A DNA stretch of 64,000 nucleotides from NCBI RefSeq assembly GCF_030056665.1, contig NZ_JASHIG010000002.1. One strand, given 5' to 3'. This DNA comes from Flectobacillus roseus (GTDB lineage Bacteria; Bacteroidota; Bacteroidia; Cytophagales; Spirosomataceae). Made by a program: the position numbers and the translations under genes. Within the stretch, counting starts at the first letter, position 1, and each line of letters starts with the position of its first letter. Under the pieces are notes generated by a model, which had not been told where the DNA came from, did no database searches, and saw nothing but the letters and a program-made list of their open reading frames with translations. Shown one piece after another: positions 8,692-17,053 of this stretch.

Positions 8692-9483
8692 CTATTCCTC
8701 CAAGAACTTCAGGATCTCATTTGAAAACTCTGCGGTTCTGTAAGTTCCGTTATGGTCTCCTTTCACAATGGACAATTTTGCATTTTTGAAAAATCCCTGA
8801 AGAACTTTCGGATCGCCATTATCCAAATCGGCATCACCGTTGATAACCATTGCTTTGCCTTTAAAATTTGCCAGTGCTTTGGGCGAAGTCGAGGGTTGAT
8901 AACGTTGTAAATAACCTAACACCAAGGTATCCGCCCCAATTGATTTGGCATACTTTACAGCACCTTGCGCCTCAGGATATAAATACGCTTTCCCTAGAAA
9001 AGCCTCCTCAAACATTTTTCTTCTATCCCATTCTGGATTGGTAAAATGCTGACCTATTCCTCCCAGCACTACTTTTTTGACTTGTTTATCCAAGCTCAAT
9101 AGTTTAGCGGCGATAATTGCCCCTCTTGAATAGCCTACCACTGTATATTCTTTAATCTGTAAAGATTTTATCAATGCCATCATATCTATGGTTTCGGCAT
9201 TATTTTGATAAAACTTTTCCTCGTGAGGTTTGTCAGATTTCCCATTACCACGCATATCTGGTACAATCACACGGTAGCCCTTCTCGATCAAATCTTTATA
9301 TAATTGTGTTCGACGCCAATTAGCACCTGTATTGATAAATCCATGTAATAAAAGCACGGGATTGCCTCGACCAGTATCTTCATAGGCAATTCGTTGATGA
9401 TCAAAGGAATCGAAATAATAGATAGTTTGTGCTTTTAACGAAAAGCATGAAATGAAGGTAATTAGGAGTATTATAGGTTTCAT
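8692..9483 (-). CDS. Secreted alpha/beta hydrolase
   Basis: I place the start at 9483 (MKPIILLITFISCFSLKAQ), which gives a clear signal peptide cut after KAQ; the in-frame ATG at 9528 would hide it. The mature part has the alpha/beta-hydrolase order: oxyanion region LLLHGFINTGANWR, nucleophile elbow VVGYSRGAI (G-x-S-x-G), acid region VINGDADLDNGDP, and late His in GDHNGTY. It is probably periplasmic. The substrate is unknown; the family covers esterases, lactonases and haloalkane dehalogenases. A GNAT gene lies 37 bases upstream on the same strand. Confidence 0.85.
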   Translation of the reverse strand: MKPIILLITFISCFSLKAQTIYYFDSFDHQRIAYEDTGRGNPVLLLHGFINTGANWRRTQLYKDLIEKGYRVIVPDMRGNGKSDKPHEEKFYQNNAETIDMMALIKSLQIKEYTVVGYSRGAIIAAKLLSLDKQVKKVVLGGIGQHFTNPEWDRRKMFEEAFLGKAYLYPEAQGAVKYAKSIGADTLVLGYLQRYQPSTSPKALANFKGKAMVINGDADLDNGDPKVLQGFFKNAKLSIVKGDHNGTYRTAEFSNEILKFLEE

Positions 9484-9520
9484 AAGAAAGAGAAATAGTT
9501 TTATAGAAAATGAAAAATCG

Positions 9521-10027
9521 TCAGACACTCAGTTCAAAAAGAAATAACTCATCGTTGTGCATTTTAATTTTATCAACCTTAACAAGACCTATTTTTTCCA
9601 ATAATTTTTGTGAGGCATAGTTTTCCAAATTCGTAATGGCTTTGATTTTTTTGAGAGAAAAATCTTCAATAGCAGCCTTCAACATCCGTGAAGCGGCTTC
9701 AAAACCGTAGCCTTTTCCTTCATATTCAGGAAAAAATGCAAAGCCTATGTCGATACCCTCCAAGCCTTCGCGGTCATACAAGCCACAACTGCCAATTTTG
9801 ACACCATCCTCCTTACGAATCACAGTATAATTGCCATATCCAAGTCGCTCGTATTGATACAACACACGACTATTGATATAATGAATGGCATCTTCCACAT
9901 CTTGGACATTTCTGTCTCCAATAAATTGTAGCCATTTGGGAGTATTCAACAAAGCCAAAATAAATTCGGCATCTTCAAGGTCTGTCGGTTTTAAGATTAA
10001 CCGTTCTGTTTCAAATGTTTTGTACAT
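9521..10027 (-). CDS. GNAT N-acetyltransferase, RimJ/RimL type
   Basis: Starting at 10027 (MYKTFETERLILKPTDLEDA), the protein has 168 residues, the normal size of this group; an in-frame ATG at 10060 adds 11 poor residues. The start ETERLILKP, the YGNYTVIRKEDGVKIGSCGLYDREG core, the acetyl-CoA loop EYEGKGYGFEAASRML and the tail ENYASQKLLEKIGL are all typical of RimJ/RimL-like acetyltransferases that modify protein N-termini or small amines. Probably co-transcribed with the hydrolase downstream. Confidence 0.88.
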   Translation of the reverse strand: MYKTFETERLILKPTDLEDAEFILALLNTPKWLQFIGDRNVQDVEDAIHYINSRVLYQYERLGYGNYTVIRKEDGVKIGSCGLYDREGLEGIDIGFAFFPEYEGKGYGFEAASRMLKAAIEDFSLKKIKAITNLENYASQKLLEKIGLVKVDKIKMHNDELFLFELSV

Positions 10028-10162
10028 TGGGTGTTGGGAGAGGTAAGTAGCTAAACGCATTAAGTAAAAGCTGTACGCTAAGCGAATTTATGTAAAAAAT
10101 AATGCAAAATAGAGAATATAGTATAAGAGCACGTTTAAATTTTCTAAGTAATAAAAAATGAA

Positions 10163-10300
10163 AAAGCTTGTATTTAGTTTTATGAAATCCTACTGTTTGA
10201 GCCGCAGGCGAGTTTAGGATTTCTTGACTTTCTTTTGTTACTTTTCTTGTGTCAAGACAAGAAAAGTAAGGAGTGTCGATAGGAAATTCTGTTTCTTTTA
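10163..10300. repeat. Intergenic palindromic repeat, GAGC-CAGCGAG / TTACTTTT type
   Basis: Most of the 10028-10442 gap is filled by nested hairpins: GAAATCCTA (10184-10192) pairs with TAGGATTTC (10215-10223), then TTACTTTTCTTGT (10238-10250) pairs with ACAAGAAAAGTAA (10257-10269). A related copy (TTTGAGCGCAGCGAG, TTCTTGATTTT, GGTTACTTTTTGTATCAAG) is at 52480-52620. No coding frame is supported in the gap. Confidence 0.6.
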
Positions 10301-10442
10301 CAAATACCAAATAGAATTTCAAACATACTATAAGTCAATTATCTCTTTTGGTTTTCGTTGCCAATTGAATCTCTCTAAAATTAATCATAATTTCCAGAAA
10401 ACATTAATTTAGCATCTATCCCGAAAAACAAAACCTTTTAAC

Positions 10443-12158
10443 ATGAAAAAAAATCAACTTCGTTCACAAAACTGGTTTGGAAAATCAGGCAAAGATGGAT
10501 TTATCTATCGAGCTTGGATGAAAAATCAGGGGATTCCATCTGATTTCTTTGAAGGAAAACCTGTCATTGGTATCTGTAATACTTGGTCAGAGCTCACTCC
10601 TTGCAATGCCCATTTCCGCGACCTTGCCGAATCCGTCAAAAAAGGGGTGCTCGAAGCTGGCGGCTTCCCTGTCGAATTTCCAGTGATGTCTCTTGGCGAA
10701 ACGCTCATCAAACCTACTGCTATGCTCTATCGAAATTTGGCAAGTATGGACGTTGAAGAATCAATCCGAGCCAACCCGATCGACGGCGTAGTATTGCTTT
10801 GCGGTTGCGACAAAACCACCCCTTCGCTCGTAATGGGTGCTTGTAGCGTAGACTTGCCTACCCTAGTCATTTCGGGTGGTCCGATGATGAAAGGAAAATG
10901 GAAGGGTAAAGACATCGGTACTTCTGATGTTTGGCGATTTGCTGAGGCATACAAACTAGGGGAATTATCCCAAGAAGAATTTGTGGAAGCAGAAGCCTGC
11001 ATGGCTCGTACACAAGGTCACTGCGCTGTGATGGGAACAGCCTCCACGATGGCGACTATGGTCGAAGCTTTAGGTTTATCCTTGCCCAACAATGCGGCTA
11101 TTCCAGCGGCGGATGCGAGAAGAAAAGTAATTTCTCAACTTTCGGGTAGACGTATCGTCGAAATGGTGCAGGAAAATTTGACCTTAAGTAAAATACTGAC
11201 CAGAGAGGCATTTGAAAATGCCATCAAGGTAAATGCAGCGATTGGCGGTTCCACCAATTTTGTGATTCACCTTTTGGCTATTGCAGGTCGTATTGGCGTC
11301 GATTTATCGATTGATGATTTTGATAAACTTTCACAGGATATTCCTCTATTGGCAAACCTTCAACCTTCTGGGGAGCATTTTATGGAAGATTTGTATTATG
11401 CTGGAGGCCTCCCTGCAGTCATGAAACAAATGCTAGAGCATTTACATCAAAATACGATTACGGTAAATGGTAAAACTGTAGCTGAAAATGTTACGCAATC
11501 TGAAATTTACAATTCTGATATCATTAGTTCACTAGAAAATCCTTTTAAACCCAATTCAGGAATTGCCGTTGTCAAAGGAAATTTGGCACCCAACGGCGCT
11601 GTCATCAAACCTTCTGCCGCAACTCCTGCTTTGATGAAACATCGAGGGAGAGCCGTGGTTTTTGAAAATATAGAAGACTATCATGCCAAAATTGATCATC
11701 CTGATTTGGATATTGATGAAAACTCGGTGATGGTTCTCAAAAATGTAGGTCCCAAAGGCTATCCCGGCATGGCGGAAGTAGGCAACATGAGTTTGCCCAA
11801 AAAGATATTAGAAAAGGGTATTAAAGATATGGTTCGTATTTCGGACGGCAGAATGAGTGGCACGGGTTTTGGCACAGTAGTACTTCATGTCTCGCCCGAG
11901 GCTGCGGATGGCGGTACTATTGCGTTGGTTCAAAATGGTGACTGGATATCCTTAGATGTAGACAATCGGAGTATTACCTTAGAAGTTTCTGAGGAAGAGC
12001 TTGACAATCGACGGAAAAATTGGGTGGCACCCAATCTAAACATCAATCGCGGATATGTAAACTTATACATCAATAACGTCGAGCAAGCACATTTGGGAGC
12101 AGACATGAGCTTTTTGAAAGGGAAATCTGGCAGTGAAGTTGCCCGTGATTCGCACTGA
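10443..12158 (+). CDS. IlvD/Edd-family dehydratase, probably sugar-acid (pentonate/hexonate type)
   Basis: 571 residues, full length for the family. The three iron-sulfur ligand cysteines are present in ICNTWSELTPCN, LLCGCDKTTPS and TQGHCAVMGTAS. The remaining signature GRMSGTGFGTVVLHVSPEAADGG matches near residue 470. The start (RSQNWFGKSGKDGFIYRAWMKNQGIP) is that of the L-arabinonate/D-xylonate/L-fuconate-like subgroup, not of branched-chain amino-acid IlvD. It dehydrates an aldonic acid to a 2-keto-3-deoxy acid. It stands alone 11 kb from the deoxysugar genes at 23-30 kb, so a direct role in that pathway is possible but unproven. Confidence 0.85.
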   Translation: MKKNQLRSQNWFGKSGKDGFIYRAWMKNQGIPSDFFEGKPVIGICNTWSELTPCNAHFRDLAESVKKGVLEAGGFPVEFPVMSLGETLIKPTAMLYRNLASMDVEESIRANPIDGVVLLCGCDKTTPSLVMGACSVDLPTLVISGGPMMKGKWKGKDIGTSDVWRFAEAYKLGELSQEEFVEAEACMARTQGHCAVMGTASTMATMVEALGLSLPNNAAIPAADARRKVISQLSGRRIVEMVQENLTLSKILTREAFENAIKVNAAIGGSTNFVIHLLAIAGRIGVDLSIDDFDKLSQDIPLLANLQPSGEHFMEDLYYAGGLPAVMKQMLEHLHQNTITVNGKTVAENVTQSEIYNSDIISSLENPFKPNSGIAVVKGNLAPNGAVIKPSAATPALMKHRGRAVVFENIEDYHAKIDHPDLDIDENSVMVLKNVGPKGYPGMAEVGNMSLPKKILEKGIKDMVRISDGRMSGTGFGTVVLHVSPEAADGGTIALVQNGDWISLDVDNRSITLEVSEEELDNRRKNWVAPNLNINRGYVNLYINNVEQAHLGADMSFLKGKSGSEVARDSH

Positions 12159-12164
12159 TTTATT

Positions 12165-12415
12165 ATTGAGTGAATGTGTGTTTGAGTGATTTAGTGATTA
12201 TTTTAGAATTTATTTTTATCGTAGATACGCAATGCCTTGCGTCTAAAGAGGTATTATTTTGAAATATTGTCAAAAAGGCGTTCGAAAAACTAATTTTGAA
12301 CGCCTTTTTTGATATTACTTGCTATGTCTCACTAGGCTTAAGACGCAAAGCATTGTGGCTTTACAGCTTAAAATAATCACTTATTCAGTCAATCTCAATT
12401 CATTCAATTAGAGTT
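12165..12415. repeat. About 250-bp intergenic inverted element (GTAGAGACGCAATG family)
   Basis: The outer parts carry GTAGATACGCAATGCCTTGCG (12221-12241) and AGACGCAAAGCATTG (from about 12340). They surround a central hairpin AAAAAGGCGTTC (12272-12283)/GAACGCCTTTTTT (12298-12310) that can terminate in both directions. The flanks hold words such as GAGTGATTTAGTGATT on the left and AATCACTTATTCAGTCAATC on the right, complementary to each other. Related elements lie at 14390-14700, 38315-38565 and 47276-47930. Confidence 0.65.
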
Positions 12416-12423
12416 AAAAGCTA

Positions 12424-12618
12424 TTAATGCCAATGTCCTCTACCTCTTCCACGGCCACGTCCGCGTCCAGGTTTTTCTACAACAATGACTTCCCTTGGCT
12501 GTTGAACTACTACCGTTCTTCGTGGACGTCTATCAACAACCACCGTTCGGGTGGGCGTTACACAACTGGCTAAAAATGCCATTGAAAAAATTACAAATAG
12601 ACTCAATATTGTTTTCAT
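12424..12618 (-). CDS. Small lipoprotein with Gly-Arg repeat tail
   Basis: 64 residues. A lipoprotein signal peptide ends in the lipobox FLASC (Cys at about residue 19). The mature chain is basic: TRTVVVDRRPRRTVVVQQPREVIVV contains two VVV-RRP-type repeats, and the tail is a (Gly-Arg)4-Gly-His-Trp-His run. It looks like a small outer-membrane or periplasmic envelope protein, comparable in style to short Val/Arg/Pro-rich lipoproteins common in Bacteroidota. No function can be assigned. The GR repeat may vary by slippage. Confidence 0.7.
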   Translation of the reverse strand: MKTILSLFVIFSMAFLASCVTPTRTVVVDRRPRRTVVVQQPREVIVVEKPGRGRGRGRGRGHWH

Positions 12619-12977
12619 AAGGATTATAATTCAGAAATTAAAAAATCAATTATCTAATCTTAAAACGGTCAAAGTAACCTCAGATTTTGTCAAATAATGG
12701 TAATTGAGTAAGTGGTTACGATAAGATACCCGTTATCTATTTGAGATTTCTAATTTCTGAAATAAGGATTACACCTTAATTTTCAGTAAAACATGATTCA
12801 AGTGAGTTATTTGTTCTTCCGACATTCCTAAAACTTATTCTGGTAATATCTTTCCATAAAATGATTTTTTCGACAACTTTGTCGCTTTAATTTTTGTTAC
12901 AAAATCACTCATTTTCTGTAAAACCGAGGGAATGGCTTTTGTCCTTCCTTTAAGCCCCTTTTAAAAACTATTTAAAA
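12619..12977. other. Intergenic region, promoter area of the GH125 gene and the lipoprotein
   Basis: 359 bases without a gene between divergent genes. It contains a short stretch of degenerate repeats (GAGATTTCTAATTTCTGAAATAAGGATT near 12745, split here only for position), but I find no convincing TAnnTTTG box or operator. Confidence 0.4.
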
Positions 12978-14387
12978 ATGAACAGACGTCATTTTATCAA
13001 AAACAGCTCATTGGCAGGTCTCGGACTTGCTTTTTATTCAAACACCTCTTACGGTGCAACAGACTTCCCAAGCGTACGTGTTAGCGCCGACAAAAGAAAT
13101 TTTTCAAGTCCAGCGGTAGAAGAAACTATCTCACGCTTAAAATCAAAAATCAAAGACCCAGAATTAGCATGGTTGTTTGAAAACTGTTTTCCAAATACGT
13201 TAGATACCACGGTTCATTACAAAGTTGAAAACGGCAAGCCTGATACTTTTGTTATTACGGGTGATATCGATGCCATGTGGCTACGTGACAGTACAGCACA
13301 AGTTTGGCCGTATTTACCCCTTGCCAAAAAGAATGAAGATATTCGCAAATTGTTGGAAGGCGTCGTTCGTCGTCAAGCAAAATGTTTATTAATCGACCCT
13401 TATGCAAACGCCTTCTATGCTGAAAAAGGCAATAGTGAGTGGACTAAAGATTTAACAGATATGAAACCTGAACTCCATGAGCGTAAGTGGGAATTAGACT
13501 CTGTTTGTTACACCATCCGTTTGGCATATCATTATTGGAAAACCACGGGCGACACCTCTGTTTTTGATGCTGATTGGTCAAAAGCGATGAAAGGCGTTTT
13601 GAGAATTTGTAAAGAACAACAACGTAAAAATAGCAGAGGAAGCTACAAATTTGGACGTAATACCTTCTGGTCGACTGATACGGTGCCTGGCAACGGCTAT
13701 GGTAATCCGACCAAGCCTATTGGTATGATTCATAGCATTTTCCGTCCATCCGATGATGCTACCATTTTCCCATTTTATATTCCTGCCAACCTTTTTGCAG
13801 TAGTATCTTTCAAACAATTAGGAGAAATTGCTGAAACAGTTTTGAAAGATGCAGCCTTTGCTCAGGAGTGTAAAGCATTATCCGCTGAAGTCAAAAAAGC
13901 AATTCAAGAATACGCTATATATAATCATCCTACATTTGGTAAAATATATGCCTTGGAAATAGACGGTTTTGGCAACCATTTGTTACAAGACGATGCCAAT
14001 GTGCCCAATTTACTTGGCTTGCCTTATTTAGGTGCTGTGGACGTGAATGACCCTATTTATCAAAATACCAGAAAATTCGTTTTAAGTACTTTCAATCCTT
14101 ATTACTTTAAAGGAAAAGCAGCTGAAGGAATTGGTAGTCCGCATACATTGGTAGACAATATTTGGCATATTGGTTTGGTTATGCGTGCAATGACATCAAC
14201 CAACGACCAAGAAATTGCCTCTCAATTGAAAATGATTAAAAATACCCACGCAGGCACAGGTTTCATGCACGAGTCTTTCGACAAAGACGATTCGTCGAAA
14301 TTTACGAGAAAATGGTTTGCTTGGGCAAATACCCTTTTTGGTGAGTTGATTTTGAAAATTGAGGAAGAAAGACCGCATCTATTGTAG
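12978..14387 (+). CDS. Glycoside hydrolase family 125 (exo-alpha-1,6-mannosidase type), Tat-exported
   Basis: 469 residues. The start MNRRHFIKNSSLAGLGLAF is a twin-arginine (Tat) signal peptide. The body matches GH125 (old DUF1237): PNTLDTTVHY, VITGDIDAMWLRDSTAQVWPYL, WELDSVCYTIRLAYHYWKTT, RPSDDATIFPFYIPANLF and IWHIGLVMRAMTS. The family are metal-independent exo-acting alpha-mannosidases of the periplasm that trim alpha-1,6-linked mannose from N-glycan or yeast-mannan fragments. It is not part of an obvious SusC/SusD locus here. Full length; family confident, exact linkage by family only. Confidence 0.9.
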   Translation: MNRRHFIKNSSLAGLGLAFYSNTSYGATDFPSVRVSADKRNFSSPAVEETISRLKSKIKDPELAWLFENCFPNTLDTTVHYKVENGKPDTFVITGDIDAMWLRDSTAQVWPYLPLAKKNEDIRKLLEGVVRRQAKCLLIDPYANAFYAEKGNSEWTKDLTDMKPELHERKWELDSVCYTIRLAYHYWKTTGDTSVFDADWSKAMKGVLRICKEQQRKNSRGSYKFGRNTFWSTDTVPGNGYGNPTKPIGMIHSIFRPSDDATIFPFYIPANLFAVVSFKQLGEIAETVLKDAAFAQECKALSAEVKKAIQEYAIYNHPTFGKIYALEIDGFGNHLLQDDANVPNLLGLPYLGAVDVNDPIYQNTRKFVLSTFNPYYFKGKAAEGIGSPHTLVDNIWHIGLVMRAMTSTNDQEIASQLKMIKNTHAGTGFMHESFDKDDSSKFTRKWFAWANTLFGELILKIEEERPHLL

Positions 14388-14389
14388 GT

Positions 14390-14700
14390 AAGTATGAATT
14401 CTGAATTACGAGTTGTGAATTGTGATTTAGTGTTTTTCCTTTGAAAATTTTATTAGTAGAGACGCAATGATTGCGTCTTAAAAAGTATCATTTGAAAAAT
14501 AGTATCATACCTGCATAATCACGTATTTTAAGATTCGGATTACTCATCATGTTTTCATCAAAAAAGCGGTTGGAAAACAATTTCTGACCGCTTTTTTTGA
14601 TATTACCGTGATAGATATGCCTAGGCTTAAGACGCAATCATTGCGTTTCTACTGCTTGAATACAAATTTTAAAACAATCACTAAATCGCTCACTCACAAT
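14390..14700. repeat. About 310-bp intergenic inverted element (GTAGAGACGCAATG family)
   Basis: Left arm GTAGAGACGCAATGATTGCG (about 14456-14475), right arm AGACGCAATCATTGCG (about 14631-14646), with a central hairpin AAAAAAGCGGT (14560-14570)/ACCGCTTTTTTT (14587-14598). Outer flanks GAATTGTGATTTAGTG on the left and CACTAAATCGCTCACTC on the right are also complementary, so the element is a long imperfect palindrome and a bidirectional terminator between convergent genes. Confidence 0.7.
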
Positions 14701-15489
14701 TCACTCAACTTGTTCTACCCAAACTTTCATATTGAGTAATTCAGAACTACCAAATTGCGTAATTAGGGCAACATCTGTGGCATCTCTTCCGTAGGCAATC
14801 ACAATCCTCCCACCTGTAGTACAATCCTGAACTGCATCAAATGCATACCATTTACCCCCCAAATACACCTCGAACCAAGCGTGTAAATCGATATACTTTA
14901 ACTCTTTTACATAACCAACCACCATTCTGGATGGAATATTAATACTTCTGCATAGAGAAATCGCTAAATGCGTAAAATCACGACATACGCCTTTTTTCAA
15001 ATCCAAAATATCTAAGGCAGTTGTACTTGATTCGGTTACACCATATTCATAGGCAATATTCTGATGAATCCATTCACTAATGGCAGTTACTTGTTCATAA
15101 CCTGACCAAATTTTCTTAGTAATATCAACAGCCAATCTACCGATTACAGGGCTATCTGATTGACAATATCTGCTTGGGAACAAAAATTGTAATGTCTCAC
15201 TTGGCAAGTTTTCAATAAGCACATAAGCTGCTTGAGTATTCACATCTACATTGTCTGCAACCTCCGCAACCACCTCCGAACGAATAGTCACATTTCCAAC
15301 GGGTAGTAACATACGTTGACATACATTTCCAAAGCAATCAATGTACTCTATAATTGGAGTATATGGGCTCAGAATTAGCCTATCCTCCTGTATAAATTGT
15401 CCTTCAGTACTCCTAGGACGCAACATTGTAACGACAGGTGTGGGCTCTTTAATTTGGTAAATAAACTCTGCTCCCGCTGATAATTTCAT
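14701..15489 (-). CDS. Transglutaminase-like protease-fold protein
   Basis: 262 residues. A beta-sandwich N-terminal region (about 1-130) precedes a transglutaminase-like core with the catalytic triad Cys in KKGVCRDFTHLAISLCRS, His in YIDLHAWFEVYLGG and Asp in WYAFDAVQDCT. No signal peptide is seen, so it is probably cytoplasmic. Bacterial proteins of this architecture are mostly uncharacterised; some act as cysteine peptidases or are linked to peptide crosslink chemistry. It has its own flanking spacers and no evident operon partner. Confidence 0.88.
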   Translation of the reverse strand: MKLSAGAEFIYQIKEPTPVVTMLRPRSTEGQFIQEDRLILSPYTPIIEYIDCFGNVCQRMLLPVGNVTIRSEVVAEVADNVDVNTQAAYVLIENLPSETLQFLFPSRYCQSDSPVIGRLAVDITKKIWSGYEQVTAISEWIHQNIAYEYGVTESSTTALDILDLKKGVCRDFTHLAISLCRSINIPSRMVVGYVKELKYIDLHAWFEVYLGGKWYAFDAVQDCTTGGRIVIAYGRDATDVALITQFGSSELLNMKVWVEQVE

Positions 15490-15775
15490 GAATTAGTTGT
15501 GTATTAGACGTGTTGATGAATGACCTATCTTAATTTGTGGTGAAATTGTGATAGGTTTATAGGGTTCTTCTACCTAAAAGAAGTAATATTGAGGGCTTAG
15601 CTCGTAAACAAATATAGCTAAAAATAAGGGTTATCTGAACTAGTTTTAGCTTTATTTCGTCGAAATATTAAACCTTAGTTATCTTTTAACACCATAATTA
15701 AAGTAATTTTCAAAATCAAAGACGAAGAATTGGCAACTGACAATTGCTAACTCACTAGATTCGATATTTCATATT

Positions 15776-16540
15776 ATGACAAACTGGAATTTGCAGGGTA
15801 AAAAAGCCCTTATCACAGGAGGTACAAAAGGCATAGGAAAAGCCACCGCCACTGAGTTTTTGAAACTTGGTGCACAGGTTCTTATCATTGCAAGAAATGG
15901 CGATGAAATCCAAGAATGTATCAAAGAATGGAACATTTTAGGTTTTGAGGCGCAAGGAATCGCAGCGGATGTAACCCAATCTGAAGACCGTGAAATGTAT
16001 ATTTTCCCTATCTTAAAAGAATGGGGCTCACTGGATATTCTCGTAAATAATGTGGGTACTAATATTCGAAAAGAATTTACTGAATATGAGCCCGAAGAAA
16101 TCCAAAAGGTATTCGAAACCAATCTTTTTAGCGCCATCGCTATGACACGACTATGTTTTGAGTTTTTGGAAAAAGGTCAGGATGCTAGCGTTATCAATGT
16201 AAGTTCGGTTGCAGCCTCGGTGGATGTTGCCTCAGGTACTCCATATGGCATGACAAAGGCAGCAGAGCTACAATTTACCAGAAATTTGGCGGTAGAATGG
16301 GCAAAATATGGCATCCGTGTCAACGCGGTATCGCCTTGGTATACCAGAACCCCATTGACTGTCCCAGTACTTTCTCAACCTGACAGACTCAAAAAAATCT
16401 TGGATAGAACACCACTCAATCGTGTGGCAGAACCTGAAGAAGTCGCTTCAGCGATTGCCTTTTTTGCGATGCCTGTCTCGTCCTATATCACAGGACAGAA
16501 TTTGGCCGTAGATGGAGGATTTTTAGCAAAAGGACTCTAG
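15776..16540 (+). CDS. SDR-family oxidoreductase (tropinone-reductase-like)
   Basis: 254 residues of the classical SDR type: TGGTKGIGKAT nucleotide-binding motif, NNVG in place of NNAG, catalytic Ser in NVSSVAAS and the Y-x3-K motif in YGMTKAA. The C-terminus ends in GQNLAVDGGFLAKG. The general resemblance is to the plant tropinone-reductase-like group, whose bacterial members have unknown substrates. It stands alone between repeats. Confidence 0.85.
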   Translation: MTNWNLQGKKALITGGTKGIGKATATEFLKLGAQVLIIARNGDEIQECIKEWNILGFEAQGIAADVTQSEDREMYIFPILKEWGSLDILVNNVGTNIRKEFTEYEPEEIQKVFETNLFSAIAMTRLCFEFLEKGQDASVINVSSVAASVDVASGTPYGMTKAAELQFTRNLAVEWAKYGIRVNAVSPWYTRTPLTVPVLSQPDRLKKILDRTPLNRVAEPEEVASAIAFFAMPVSSYITGQNLAVDGGFLAKGL

Positions 16541-17053
16541 CGAGTTTGGAGTGATGAGTTTGGGGTGATGAATTAGTAAAGTATAAGAGCCATCCATTTC
16601 GGATATCGGATTAGGAGTGTACAAAGGATTATAAAAACCACTTATTTCGGATATCGGATGTTGGATTTCGGAAGTATAAACTTCTATATTTTGTAAAAAA
16701 TAAAGGTATTTTACTTTATTTCCGAAATCAGAAATCTCAAATCTGTAATAGTTTGAAATCCTTGGTACAGTCCTAGTTATGAAGTATAATTTTAATTATC
16801 AATACTTTACATTCAACGTTTATTAAATTATCTCGTTTCCTTGATAAAAGCTCCGTAAGAGCTGACAAAAAGAGTGTTTACTGAAAAGAACTCTATTTTG
16901 TGCAATTGGCAAGGCTAACTATAACATAAAGTATTGATAATTAAATTCTTATACTCGAAACTCATAATTCAGCACTAATATTTAACTCATCACTCTCCTT
17001 TATTTACTACCACTTATTTTCATTTTTTATAATTCAACAACTAAACATTTTTT
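16541..17053. repeat. 513-base gap of degenerate 7-base words and a 175-bp inverted-repeat element
   Basis: The left part is built from short words: GAGTTTGGAGTGATGAG, TTTCGGATATCGGAT (twice) and TTTCCGAAATCAGAAATCTC. Then GTATAATTTTAATTATCAAT (from 16783) and its imperfect complement ATTGATAATTAAATTCTTAT (to about 16952) bound an element of about 175 bp whose interior contains AAAGCTCCGTAAGAGCTGAC, a word also used at 47470. The right end has AACTCATAATTCAGCAC-type words. No gene is seen. Confidence 0.6.

Noticed and set aside
10443..12158. Calling the IlvD/Edd protein dihydroxy-acid dehydratase of valine/isoleucine synthesis.
   Set aside because: Its N-terminus and motifs fit the sugar-acid subgroup, and no branched-chain amino-acid genes are nearby.
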